Assembly (NCBI RefSeq): GCF_013407595.1
Contig: NZ_JABEKX010000007.1
Location: 1 to 33,040, forward strand
Reading direction: 5' to 3'
DNA: 33,040 nucleotides
Source of the DNA: Lacticaseibacillus absianus
GTDB lineage: Bacteria; Bacillota; Bacilli; Lactobacillales; Lactobacillaceae
Of the stretch, positions 13,952 through 23,944 are shown piece by piece. The position numbers were made by a program, and so were the translations under genes. How positions within the stretch are numbered: position 1 is the first letter of the stretch; every line of letters starts with the position of its first letter. The notes beneath the pieces are model-generated. The model made no database searches. It worked only from the letters and a program-made list of their open reading frames with translations, and was not told the DNA's origin.

Positions 13952-14401
13952 TCAGCGCTCGATCGCCGCCAGCACCACCGTCGGGCTCAGTTGCAGCTGC
14001 GGCTGGCTCGCATAACTGCGGCTGATCCGCCGTGCGACGCGTTCAAGCGCCCACCGCCGGGCCCACCGGGTCCACCAGTGCGCCGGCACCAAAGCGTCTT
14101 CGATCCATTCCGAGTAACTCAGCGCAACGTGGTGACTGTCCAGTCGGTGCAGCTGGTAGCGGATCTCCCGCTCCCCGTGCGCCGTGGTCTGCAGGTAGGT
14201 GAACGTCTCGCCGGGCACGCATGCGGTGATCGTCGTCCCGATACATTGCCCGTCCGGCAGGCGCCGGAGGTAGCTCAGGCCACAGAGTCGGTGCATCGAG
14301 AGATTTTTGCCGGTGCACGCTTGGATATCGAGCTGCACCAATTCCATGAGGCGGGCGAAGTAGTACATCTGTGGGGCATGGATCGTCATCTGGATCTGCA
14401 T
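13952..14401 (-). CDS. DUF3284 family protein (second paralogue)
   Basis: The 149-aa protein starts at ATG 14401 (MQIQMTIHAPQMYYFARLME) after GGGAG. It lines up with the protein at 7709-8128 over its whole length: an N-terminal strand plus helix ending LVQLDIQACTGKNL (compare VLYDIKQATGNTI), the YLRRL/YQKPM region, GETFTYLQTT (compare NRAYAFQTR), and a basic C-terminal helix (WARRWALERVARRI). Identity is low, so this is an old duplication. It carries a C-terminal extension of about 10 residues. It has its own promoter (14446-14475) and is followed by rlmCD. Function unknown. Confidence 0.75.
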   Translation of the reverse strand: MQIQMTIHAPQMYYFARLMELVQLDIQACTGKNLSMHRLCGLSYLRRLPDGQCIGTTITACVPGETFTYLQTTAHGEREIRYQLHRLDSHHVALSYSEWIEDALVPAHWWTRWARRWALERVARRISRSYASQPQLQLSPTVVLAAIER

Positions 14402-14445
14402 CAAGATCGCTCCCTTCTAGGTCGGTAATTGATTCTGTTAAGTTT

Positions 14446-14475
14446 ATCGTACCGGGTCGCCCCAGGTAGATTCAA
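14446..14475 (-). promoter_or_regulatory. Leftward promoter of the second DUF3284 gene
   Basis: Minus strand TTGAAT (14475-14470), 18 bases, TACGAT (14451-14446), about 45 bases before the start codon. Confidence 0.5.
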
Positions 14476-14502
14476 GCGATAGCCCTTGCCGAGTCGCCTC
14501 AC

Positions 14503-14531
14503 TTGACCGCCGGCTGACACGCGCGTACGCT
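14503..14531 (+). promoter_or_regulatory. Rightward promoter of the small membrane protein gene
   Basis: TTGACC (14503-14508), 17 bases, TACGCT (14526-14531). The -35 is near consensus; the -10 keeps the key T, A and T. It is back to back with the leftward promoter at 14446-14475. Confidence 0.5.
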
Positions 14532-14582
14532 CACGACAGAAGCGCGCATCGGGCGCGCTTCACCCCAAGGAGGTGACGCATC

Positions 14583-14801
14583 ATGCCAACTGACTTACTC
14601 GCCCCAGTCCGCCGTCACTGTTACGGCAGTCTTGTGGGCCTGAGCCTGGCCACACTGATGCTCCCGCGCATCGGCTGGTGGCTACTAGGCCCGGTCTGGA
14701 TCCTGGCCGCCATTCTTGAGCTGGATGCCTTACGTCGCCGTGAGTTCGGGCACGCGCTGGGGCTGGCCGGCTTCTGGTTCCTGATCACAATGATCTTATA
14801 A
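14583..14801 (+). CDS. Small membrane protein, 72 aa
   Basis: The protein begins MPTDLLAPVRRHCYGSLVGL after an excellent AAGGAGGTG RBS. It has two hydrophobic segments, about residues 18-47 (LSLATLMLPRIGWWLLGPVW, possibly a hairpin) and 58-72 (LGLAGFWFLITMIL), separated by the basic loop LRRREFGHA. No family was recognised. The galM promoter follows 3 bases after its stop, so the two genes may be independent or partly co-transcribed. Confidence 0.7.
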   Translation: MPTDLLAPVRRHCYGSLVGLSLATLMLPRIGWWLLGPVWILAAILELDALRRREFGHALGLAGFWFLITMIL

Positions 14802-14804
14802 GGG

Positions 14805-14833
14805 TTGGTCTTTGCCGGTGATTGCGGTATCCT
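14805..14833 (+). promoter_or_regulatory. Promoter of galM
   Basis: TTGGTC (14805-14810), 17 bases, TATCCT (14828-14833), 40 bases before the galM start. A catabolite-repression (cre) site was looked for between promoter and gene; TGATAGCGCTTCAATCA (14839-14855) resembles one only loosely. Confidence 0.45.
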
Positions 14834-14872
14834 AACGGTGATAGCGCTTCAATCAAGGAGGAGAGTCAACCC

Positions 14873-15892
14873 ATGAACCGGATCACAGTCGACAAGTATC
14901 AGCGTCGTGCCAACCACGACTACTGCGAGATCACCCTGACCAACCGCAACGGGATGGTCGTTCGCTTACTCAACCACGGGGCCACCATCGAGCGCGTCCT
15001 GCTCCCGGATGGTCACAGCGGGCACCACGACGCGGTCATGCACCTCGCCCACCGCGAGGATTACGACCGTGAGCGCAACTTCCTCGGCGGTACCGTTGGC
15101 CGGATCATCGGCCGCATGGCGGCTGGTGAATGGACCGTCGGGACGTCCACGCAGACGTTCGACCTGAACGACGGCCCGAACCACGCCCACGGTGGCCCGG
15201 CTGGATTCGACACCCAGTGTTTCGACTTCACGCTCGCGCAGACTGACCGCGACGCCACGGTGACGATGACGCTGTTCGACCCTGCTGGCCATAATGGCTA
15301 CCCCGGTAACCTGCAACTGACAGCCAGCTTCACGCTCGATGACACCGACGTCCTCACGTACCGGTTAGATGCCGTTGCCGACGCGCTGACCCCTTGCAAC
15401 CCGGCCAACCATGTGTACTTCAACCTCGGTGACGGCACGATCGAAGACCACGTCTTGACCCTTGATGCCAGCCAGTATCTGCCGTTGGCGGCCGATTCGA
15501 TCCCACACGATGGCGCCGCGTCGGTCCAAGGTACGGTGTTCGACCTGCGGGAGGGTCAGCGTCTGGGCGACGTTTTGGGTAGCTCTGATCCACAGATCAC
15601 GAGCCAAAACGGCCTGAACCACCCCTTCTTGCTCGATGGTCACGCCGTTGCGGCGACGCTCAGCCTGCCGGGCACTGGCCGGCGCGTCACTCTGCGGACG
15701 ACGGCGCCTTCGGTGGTCGTCTATACCGCCAACCACTTCGATCACACCGGCTACGCGCGCGACCTCGGCCGCTACGATGGCGTTGCTTTGGAAGCGCAGT
15801 TCCCGCCTTCCGCCGACCCATCGCTGAGCCCGATCTTGCTGATGCCAGGCGAGCACTTCAACGCCCAGACGAGCTGGCAGTTCGGCTACTGA
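14873..15892 (+). CDS. galM: Aldose 1-epimerase (galactose mutarotase)
   Basis: The 339-aa cytosolic enzyme interconverts alpha- and beta-anomers of galactose and glucose at the head of the Leloir pathway. Start at ATG 14873 (MNRITVDKYQRR) after AAGGAGGAG; the open frame upstream has no RBS. Family motifs: LGGTVGRIIGRMAAGEW, NHAHGG (H106), NPANHVYFNL (H180), NHPFLLDG and GVALEAQFPPSAD (E307). Spacing of H106, H180 and E307 fits the catalytic residues of the Lactococcus enzyme. No galK, galT or galE lies nearby, so it stands alone. No intrinsic terminator was found after it; repeat copy B begins 147 bases downstream on the opposite strand. Confidence 0.95.
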   Translation: MNRITVDKYQRRANHDYCEITLTNRNGMVVRLLNHGATIERVLLPDGHSGHHDAVMHLAHREDYDRERNFLGGTVGRIIGRMAAGEWTVGTSTQTFDLNDGPNHAHGGPAGFDTQCFDFTLAQTDRDATVTMTLFDPAGHNGYPGNLQLTASFTLDDTDVLTYRLDAVADALTPCNPANHVYFNLGDGTIEDHVLTLDASQYLPLAADSIPHDGAASVQGTVFDLREGQRLGDVLGSSDPQITSQNGLNHPFLLDGHAVAATLSLPGTGRRVTLRTTAPSVVVYTANHFDHTGYARDLGRYDGVALEAQFPPSADPSLSPILLMPGEHFNAQTSWQFGY

Positions 15893-16039
15893 AGCGGCCG
15901 CGCCTAAATAGGGCCCGAGGCAAGCCAACAATCGGCCAGTGGGCGGCCGACAGTTTCAGACCAGGACGCGTCAAGACGCGACAGCGGCCTACCACATCAG
16001 TATTTTGGGCCTCAAGTCAACAACGGATTTGTGACATAA

Positions 16040-16236
16040 CCCCTGGTGGCACGACTATTCCAGAACGTTACGTGCCATAACGCAACGCCCTTTCTAACGC
16101 ATGTCTGCCTGTAACTCACTGCGTTCGAACGGGCAGCGCAAGCCGTATAAGAGAGACCCCCTGCAAAACCTAAGTTCGGGTTTTGCAGGGGGTCTCTCTT
16201 ATACTCTGGGCTAAAACCGCGTTATGGCACAGCCCC
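16040..16236 (-). repeat. Intergenic hairpin repeat, copy B (about 197 bp)
   Basis: Read leftward, this copy starts 12 bases after the dgkB stop. GGGGCTGTGCCATAACGC opens it and GCGTTATGGCAC reappears near its other end. These 12-base arms (16219-16230 and 16072-16083) are perfectly complementary. Inside is a perfect 26-bp stem (16145-16170 with 16179-16204) with an 8-base loop. CCCGTTCGAACGCAGT (16118-16133) is identical in copy C. The 3' end carries TTCTGGAATAGTCG as in copy A. There is no ORF and no T-run. The 147 bases between galM and this element (15893-16039) hold only a GCGTC/GACGC hairpin near 15968 and nothing recognised. Confidence 0.88.
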
Positions 16237-16248
16237 TTGTTGTTAGGA

Positions 16249-17259
16249 TCAGTCGCCGATCTTGCCGTTGCCGTCTTGCTGCGAAATATTCTCGACTTCT
16301 GCCATGTACGCATCTTGCGCTTCTGTGTCTGGCCCTAGGTTCTTCTTCGGAATCTCATCCACGTTCGCGTACATCTCGATGTGCTGGCGCAGGTTGACGA
16401 AGGTCATCGGGGCACTCCCGCCGTACTCCCCGTCAAGGTTGATCTTCATCTCCTCACCATCCGTGCGCTTGGCCACAAGCTTCGCGGTCTTGGCGTAGAT
16501 GATGTTCGAATCATCGACGTGCTTGCCCCCGTTGAGCACCTTGGCCATCAGGACCAAGATATCGCCGAGGTTACCGGTCTTGACCACGATCAGTGAGAAC
16601 TTGCCGTCGCCCAGCGAGGCATCCGGCACGATCTGCTCGAAGCCCCCGATCGAGTTGGTCATCGCGAGCAGAAACATCGACGCGGGACCGTCATAGACGC
16701 CATCGTCGAACTCCAGGTGCAACGGGATCGGGTGGACACCGGGCAGCATCTCCGCGCCCTTGAGGACATAGGCGAAGTAGCCAAACACCGACTTGAACTC
16801 AGATGGCACGGCGTAGGTCAGCTCAGTCAGCATCCCGCCTGCCGCAATGTTCATGAAGTAGTGGTTGTTCGCCTGCCCGATGTCCATCTTGAGGGTCTGG
16901 CCCTTCAAGATGATCTTAGCGGCTGCGACCGGGTCCTCACGCGGGATGCGCAAGGCGCGCGCATAGTCGTTGGTCGTCCCAGCCGGAATGATCGCCATCT
17001 TCGGCCGCCGCTCGTGTGAGGCGATCCCGTTGACGACCTCGTTGATCGTTCCGTCACCGCCAGCGGCAACGATCAGATCGAAGCCCGCTTCGGTGGCGCG
17101 TGCCGCCTCTTTTTTGGCTGAAAAAGATTCTGGCGTGGTCTGATAGGCGCTGCTCTCGTAGCCGGCCTGCTCCATCACGTCAAGGATGTCCGCGACATAG
17201 CGCCTCATCCCTTCATTCCCGCTGGTGGGGTTGTAGATCAATCGTGCCCGTTGCACCAT
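16249..17259 (-). CDS. dgkB: Diacylglycerol kinase DgkB family
   Basis: The 336-aa soluble lipid kinase returns diacylglycerol, formed by lipoteichoic acid synthesis, to phosphatidic acid. Start at ATG 17259 (MVQRARLIYNPTSGNEGM) after AAGGAGC; the frame upstream has no RBS. Motifs: RLIYNPTSG at the N-terminus, nucleotide-binding GGDGT at 67-71 (AAGGDGTINEVVNGI), and PAGTTNDYARAL. A beta-sandwich C-terminal domain follows, with an acidic tail (DTEAQDAYMAEVENI) that is longer than in B. subtilis DgkB by eye. It lies downstream of gatCAB, the usual Firmicutes order. YegS-type kinases are the alternative, but context favours DgkB. Confidence 0.92.
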   Translation of the reverse strand: MVQRARLIYNPTSGNEGMRRYVADILDVMEQAGYESSAYQTTPESFSAKKEAARATEAGFDLIVAAGGDGTINEVVNGIASHERRPKMAIIPAGTTNDYARALRIPREDPVAAAKIILKGQTLKMDIGQANNHYFMNIAAGGMLTELTYAVPSEFKSVFGYFAYVLKGAEMLPGVHPIPLHLEFDDGVYDGPASMFLLAMTNSIGGFEQIVPDASLGDGKFSLIVVKTGNLGDILVLMAKVLNGGKHVDDSNIIYAKTAKLVAKRTDGEEMKINLDGEYGGSAPMTFVNLRQHIEMYANVDEIPKKNLGPDTEAQDAYMAEVENISQQDGNGKIGD

Positions 17260-17358
17260 GTCTGGTCGCTCCTTCACTGGTCTGTGGGCCGCAACTCGGG
17301 TTGGGCGCCACCGGTGATGCCCAGCAGGCCCGCTTGCAGGCAGGCCTGTCACCACCTC

Positions 17359-17388
17359 ACTCTACTCGTATGCGGGCCGGCTTGACAA
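17359..17388 (-). promoter_or_regulatory. Possible promoter of dgkB with overlapping palindrome
   Basis: Minus strand TTGTCA (17388-17383), 18 bases, TAGAGT (17364-17359). The -35 lies inside the perfect inverted repeat GGCTTGACAAGCC (17379-17391), which could be an operator. It starts 8 bases from the gatB stop. Confidence 0.4.
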
Positions 17389-17398
17389 GCCAGGTCCC

Positions 17399-18829
17399 TT
17401 AGCGCTTCTTCAGCTCAGTCATCAAGATTTGGTTGACGACTTTCGGGTTCGCCTTGCCGTGGGTCTGCTGCATGATCTTGCCGACCAAAAAGCCGATCGC
17501 CCGGTCCTTCCCGTTGTGGAAGTCGTCGATACTCTGCTGGTTATCATCCAAGATCGCATCAATGATCGGCGTCAGCTGCGCCGGATCCGACAGTTGGACC
17601 AGCCCCTTGGCCTCTACCCAGGCCTTCGGGTCCGTGTCGGCCGTGATGATCTCCTGGAAGACCTTCTTGGCGATCTTGCTGGAGATGGTTCCGTCTTCGA
17701 TCAGCCGGATCATCGCCGCCAAGTGTGCCGGCGTCAGGGCAACGTCCTTCAGCTCCGCGTGTTGTGCGTTCAGATACCCGGAGACCTCGCCCATCAGCCA
17801 GTTAGACGCAAGCTTGGCGTCGGCCCCGGCTGCGACAGTGGCTTCGAAGAAGTCGGACATCTCAAGCGTGTTGGTCAACACGCCGGCATCGTAAGCCGGA
17901 ATGCCCCAGTCATCGACGTAGCGCGCGCGGCGCCGTGCCGGCGCCTCTGGCAGACGTGCGGCGACCTCATCGATCCAGGCCTGTGAGACATGGACCGGTG
18001 GCAGATCGGGTTCTGGGAAGTAGCGATAATCATCCGCCCCTTCCTTGACCCGCATCAGGATCGTTTCCTTCTTATCGACGTCCCAGCGCCGCGTCTCTTG
18101 ACGCACTTCGCCGCCCGCCATCAGTAGCTGGATCTGGCGCTTCTGCTCGTAAGCTAGGCCGTCGCGGACATGGACGAAGGAGTTCAGGTTCTTGATCTCA
18201 GTCTTCGTGCCCCACTTGTCGCTACCGATCGGCGCCACCGACAAGTTGGTGTCGACGCGCATGGAGCCTTCTTCCATCTTGACGTCACTCGCGCCGGTGA
18301 ACTGAACGATCTGGCGCAGCTGTTCGAGGTACTGATACGCCTCTTCGGGGCTGGCGATGTCCGCCTCCGAGACGATCTCGATCAAAGGCGTGCCCTGCCG
18401 GTTCAGGTCGACGTAGGAATACCCGTCATCTTCATGCTGGTTTTTGCCGGCGTCTTCTTCGACGTGCAGCTCGTGGATGCCGATGCGCTTCTTCTTGCCG
18501 TCAACGTCGATCTCAATGTACCCGTTGGTCGCCAGTGGCGTCTCGCTCTGGGTGATCTGATAAGCCTTCGGGTTGTCTGGGTAGAAGTAATTCTTCCGGT
18601 CAAAATGTGTCTCGCGCGTGATGTCGGCGTGCAGCGCCATGGCGACCATCATCCCGAAACTGTACGCCCCCTTGTTGATGCTCGGCAGGACGCCGGGAAA
18701 CCCCCAGTCGATCACGTTTGTCTGTGTGTTCGGCGCCGCCCCGTAGGAGACCGGCGTCGGCGAGTACATCTTGGATTTGGTCTTTAGCTCGACGTGGACT
18801 TCAAGCCCAATGGTGGTTTCAAAATTCAT
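17399..18829 (-). CDS. gatB: Asp/Glu-tRNA(Asn/Gln) amidotransferase subunit B
   Basis: The 476-aa subunit binds and activates the misacylated tRNA in the GatCAB complex, which converts Glu-tRNA(Gln) to Gln-tRNA(Gln) (and Asp-tRNA(Asn) to Asn-tRNA(Asn)). It begins [20 protein letters not shown]. The cradle domain contains [34 protein letters not shown] and [11 protein letters not shown]. The C-terminal helical and YqeY-like tail ends [19 protein letters not shown]. Length is typical. RBS AGGAGG; its ATG overlaps the gatA stop (TGATG), so translation is coupled. Last of the gatC-gatA-gatB order. Confidence 0.97.
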   Translation of the reverse strand: MNFETTIGLEVHVELKTKSKMYSPTPVSYGAAPNTQTNVIDWGFPGVLPSINKGAYSFGMMVAMALHADITRETHFDRKNYFYPDNPKAYQITQSETPLATNGYIEIDVDGKKKRIGIHELHVEEDAGKNQHEDDGYSYVDLNRQGTPLIEIVSEADIASPEEAYQYLEQLRQIVQFTGASDVKMEEGSMRVDTNLSVAPIGSDKWGTKTEIKNLNSFVHVRDGLAYEQKRQIQLLMAGGEVRQETRRWDVDKKETILMRVKEGADDYRYFPEPDLPPVHVSQAWIDEVAARLPEAPARRRARYVDDWGIPAYDAGVLTNTLEMSDFFEATVAAGADAKLASNWLMGEVSGYLNAQHAELKDVALTPAHLAAMIRLIEDGTISSKIAKKVFQEIITADTDPKAWVEAKGLVQLSDPAQLTPIIDAILDDNQQSIDDFHNGKDRAIGFLVGKIMQQTHGKANPKVVNQILMTELKKR

Positions 18830-20286
18830 CAGTGCGCACCTCCTGGGATCTGGTCGAGATAGTCATTGGCCCCTTCAAAGGCGTCCGCGACTTGCAACAA
18901 CGTTGCCTCATCGAAGTGCTTCCCGATCAGCTGTAGCCCAACCGGCAACCCGTCGACGAATCCGGCCGGGATCGATGCAGCCGGCAACCCGGCCAAGTTG
19001 ACCGGGATGGTCAGGATGTCGTTCATATACATGGTCAGCGGGTCGGTCACCTTGTCACCGATCTTGAAGGCGGTTGTCGGGGTCGTCGGCCCCATCACTA
19101 GGTCGTAGTCCGCGAAGACCTGCTCGAAATCGCGGGTGATCAGCGTGCGGACCTGTGCCGCTTTCTTGAAGTAGGCGTCATAAAAGCCGGCCGACAGCGA
19201 GAATGTGCCCAGCATGATGCGGCGCTTGACCTCTGGCCCGAAGCCTTCGGAACGCGATTTCACATAGACATCGGTCAGGTTGCGGACGTCCTTGGCCCGG
19301 AAGCCGTAGCGGATCCCGTCGAAGCGCTGCAAGTTGGAGCTGGCCTCGGAGCTGGCGATGATGTAATACGCAGGGACCGCGTACTTGGTGTGCGGCAGGC
19401 TGACGGTCTCGACCGTCGCGCCTAGGTCGCGCAACTGGTCAGCCGCCTGCTGGATCTTCGCGACGATCGCCGGATCGACCCCTTCACCGAGGTACTCGGC
19501 GGGAAGCGCGACCTTCAGCCCGGCGATGGACTGGCCGAGCTTGGCCGTGTAATCCGGCACCGGCACGTCCGCGGACGTCGCGTCCTGATCATCGTGTCCG
19601 GCGATCACGTTCAGCGACAATGCCGCATCGCGCACCGAGCGCGTCAGGGTGCCGACCTGGTCGAGGCTGGAGGCAAAGGCGATCACGCCCCAGCGTGACA
19701 CGCGGCCGTACGTCGGCTTGAGGCCGACGATCCCGTTGAACGCAGCGGGCTGGCGGATCGAGCCGCCAGTGTCCGTGCCCAGTGCCATCAGGACCTGACC
19801 CGAGGCGACCGCCGCCGCGGACCCACCGGACGAGCCACCCGGCACCCGACTGTGGTCCCAGGCGTTCTTCGTCACCTTGAACGCTGAGTTTTCGGTCGAG
19901 GAACCCATGGCGAACTCATCCAAGTTGACCTTGCCGACGTTGATCGCACCGGCCTGCTTGAGCTTCGTCACTACGGTCGCATCATAGATCGGCTCGAAGT
20001 TCGCCAGGATCTTAGACGCAGCGGTCGTGGTCAGCCCGTCGGTCACAATGTTGTCCTTCACCGCGACCGGGATCCCGGCCAGCGGCTGGTCAACTGCGAT
20101 CCCGGCGTCATCGAGCGCCTGCGCCTGCGCCGTTGCGGCAGGCTGGTTCAGCGTCAAGAAGGCGTCGACGGCTGGGTCGGTCGCCGCGATCCCGGCGTAG
20201 GTCTGCTCGAGCAGCTCGGTCGCCGTCAGTTGGCCGCTAGTCAGCTGCTCGTGCAGCGTCTGAATGTCTGTGTTGAAATAATCCAC
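18829..20286 (-). CDS. gatA: Asp/Glu-tRNA(Asn/Gln) amidotransferase subunit A
   Basis: The 485-aa amidase subunit releases ammonia from glutamine for transamidation. It begins [20 protein letters not shown]. The amidase-signature Ser-cisSer-Lys triad is visible: K77 (AVKDN), S152 ([14 protein letters not shown]) and S176 ([11 protein letters not shown]), with the same spacing as the Staphylococcus aureus enzyme. Further signature: [14 protein letters not shown]. Length normal. One base separates it from gatC; RBS AAGGAGGAGG lies within the gatC end. Confidence 0.97.
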   Translation of the reverse strand: MDYFNTDIQTLHEQLTSGQLTATELLEQTYAGIAATDPAVDAFLTLNQPAATAQAQALDDAGIAVDQPLAGIPVAVKDNIVTDGLTTTAASKILANFEPIYDATVVTKLKQAGAINVGKVNLDEFAMGSSTENSAFKVTKNAWDHSRVPGGSSGGSAAAVASGQVLMALGTDTGGSIRQPAAFNGIVGLKPTYGRVSRWGVIAFASSLDQVGTLTRSVRDAALSLNVIAGHDDQDATSADVPVPDYTAKLGQSIAGLKVALPAEYLGEGVDPAIVAKIQQAADQLRDLGATVETVSLPHTKYAVPAYYIIASSEASSNLQRFDGIRYGFRAKDVRNLTDVYVKSRSEGFGPEVKRRIMLGTFSLSAGFYDAYFKKAAQVRTLITRDFEQVFADYDLVMGPTTPTTAFKIGDKVTDPLTMYMNDILTIPVNLAGLPAASIPAGFVDGLPVGLQLIGKHFDEATLLQVADAFEGANDYLDQIPGGAH

Positions 20287-20287
20287 G

Positions 20288-20584
20288 CTAGTCCTCCTCC
20301 TTGTCGATGATGGCCGGCACTTGGATCAGTGTGCCCTTGCGTGTCGGCACGTTCTTGAACAAGGCTTCAGTATCGGTGTCGTTATGGGCGATGTCTTCGC
20401 GCATCACGTTTTGTAAGTGGATACTCTGCGTCGTGACTGGGACGCCGGTCGTCTCGACGGTCTCCAGCTGATCGACCATGGTCAGGATCTCGTCGAGCTG
20501 TGCGGTGTACTGCTGTAGCTCTTCCTCTGAGAATTCGAGGCGCGCCAGCTCCGCGACATGGGCAACACTGTCTTTCGAAATCAT
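20288..20584 (-). CDS. gatC: Asp/Glu-tRNA(Asn/Gln) amidotransferase subunit C
   Basis: The 98-aa subunit wraps around GatA and GatB and stabilises the complex. It begins [20 protein letters not shown], the usual GatC start, followed by the [18 protein letters not shown] helix and the extended tail with LQNVMREDI. First gene of gatCAB. Upstream lies a 170-base leader region with a hairpin and a possible promoter rather than a tight junction with camS, so the operon may be separately controlled. RBS is poor (AAGTAGGGATTAG). Confidence 0.95.
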   Translation of the reverse strand: MISKDSVAHVAELARLEFSEEELQQYTAQLDEILTMVDQLETVETTGVPVTTQSIHLQNVMREDIAHNDTDTEALFKNVPTRKGTLIQVPAIIDKEED

Positions 20585-20621
20585 CTAATCCCTACTTTCT
20601 TCGTGGCCGCCAACAAGCAAG

Positions 20622-20738
20622 ACGGCCAGTCATCCGTGAATGACTGGCCGTGCATGCGTGACTGATCAGGCCCGTATTCCTGAATAGTTTACCATAAAAC
20701 CCGCGCCGGTTCGCACCGGTGGTGACAAAAGCTGTCAC
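20622..20738 (-). promoter_or_regulatory. gatCAB leader: palindrome, extended -10 and long hairpin
   Basis: From upstream to downstream on the minus strand there are three parts. First, a 17-bp inverted repeat (GTGACA, 5 bases, TGTCAC; 20722-20738). Second, TGGTAAACT (extended -10, TAAACT at 20691-20686). Third, a perfect 12-bp hairpin (20622-20633 with 20640-20651) ending 37 bases before the gatC start. CTTGCTTGTT follows the hairpin, only partly U-rich. The hairpin could be a weak terminator of camS, an attenuator or an mRNA-stabilising leader; which one is not decidable here. Confidence 0.4.
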
Positions 20739-20755
20739 GGTCTGCGCGTCCGGGG

Positions 20756-21907
20756 TCAATAACTCCCAAAAACATGCGTCGTGAAGCTCTTCTCGCCGCT
20801 AGCCCGGGCGAGGAAGGCCTGCATCCCTTGGCTGGCCTGGATCGTGATCTCGATCGCCGCACCGCTCGGCAGGTACTTGCTCGCAGAGGTGCCGACGTAC
20901 TGCGTGAAGCTCTCGATCTCTGTTTCACCGTAAAACTGCGTGTTGATCGTGATGTTCAAGCCCTTCAGCGCCCCGCTCTCGTAGTGCGCCTGGGCGGTGA
21001 CGCCGGCCAGGGTCGGGAAGAAGTTCTCGATCTGACTCGAGAAGTTCGAAAAATCCTGGGCGACCGTCGCATTGATCGGCTTTTGGTTGTCCACGGTCGG
21101 CAGGACCTCGTTTTGTTGGTCAACCGTGACCCAATCGCCAAGCGTGGTCCCCGACTTGGCGGTCACCTGATCGAAGAAGACGCCGCCGACCAGCGAGTCT
21201 CGTGCGGCGTTCCTGTACAGGCCGACGATGATCGGCGTGTCTGTCGACAGGCCCTTGAGCTTGCGCAGCCGGGCGACCACCTCGGCGGCGATCCGGCGAC
21301 CTTCAGACTTCAGCTTCGCGTCGTCGATGTGCGTCGTGTAGGTCGCGCCGTACTTGACCTTCTGGTAGTAGTCGTATTCGTTGAGCGCGAGTGCGATGGC
21401 GACCCCACCATACTTGAGCGTACTGCCGTCTTCCAGCATGTAATCCTGCTCGAGGATACTCTGTAGGTACATCGGATTGCGGGTGTCCGGATCAGACTTC
21501 TTGTTGTCGACCGGGTTCAGTCCATCGGCGTTCTTGTCGCTCTTGCGCGCCAGCCAGCTCCTGACCGTCGCCGTCGACAGGAGCTGACCTTCTTGGAAGA
21601 CGTACTTGCTGGTCGAGAATTGCTGCTTCGCCAGCGCCGTCAACCCGCTCTCCATGCTCTTGACGTTGAAGTTGTTGCCGCCTTGCGTATTCTGCATGAT
21701 CGTCAAGCCGCGCGCGCTGGAGATCTGATAACGCCCGTCCTTGATGACGCCTTGGTATAAGCCGTCATCCACGGCACCGGTCGTCTGGTAGCTCGAGGTC
21801 TTCGTCCCGCTGCTGGTCGTCTGGGTGCCATCGAAGCTCAGCTTGCCGCACCCGGCCAGGCCAAGCAACGCCATCAGGATCAGACTCGTGGGCCATAATT
21901 TCTTCAT
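20756..21907 (-). CDS. camS: CamS family sex-pheromone precursor lipoprotein
   Basis: The 383-aa lipoprotein begins MKKLWPTSLILMALLGLAGC with lipobox LAGC (C20). The mature part has a Ser/Thr-rich linker (TQTTSSGTKTSSYQTTG) and then the CamS domain with YQGVIKDGRYQISSARGLT, NPMYLQSILEQDY, GVAIALALNEYDYY and PIIVGLYRNAA. In enterococci the cleaved signal peptide of CamS gives the cAM373 pheromone. In lactobacilli the gene is conserved beside ligA and gatCAB without a known pheromone role. The match to a pheromone peptide was not seen. It starts 16 bases after ligA; RBS AAAGGAG. Confidence 0.93.
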   Translation of the reverse strand: MKKLWPTSLILMALLGLAGCGKLSFDGTQTTSSGTKTSSYQTTGAVDDGLYQGVIKDGRYQISSARGLTIMQNTQGGNNFNVKSMESGLTALAKQQFSTSKYVFQEGQLLSTATVRSWLARKSDKNADGLNPVDNKKSDPDTRNPMYLQSILEQDYMLEDGSTLKYGGVAIALALNEYDYYQKVKYGATYTTHIDDAKLKSEGRRIAAEVVARLRKLKGLSTDTPIIVGLYRNAARDSLVGGVFFDQVTAKSGTTLGDWVTVDQQNEVLPTVDNQKPINATVAQDFSNFSSQIENFFPTLAGVTAQAHYESGALKGLNITINTQFYGETEIESFTQYVGTSASKYLPSGAAIEITIQASQGMQAFLARASGEKSFTTHVFGSY

Positions 21908-21922
21908 GTTGGACTCCTTTGA

Positions 21923-23944
<2,022 letters not shown>

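Noticed and set aside
16145-16204. Repeat hairpins as ordinary intrinsic terminators
   Set aside because: No T-run follows the main stem in any of the three copies, and conserved flanks extend far beyond what a terminator needs.
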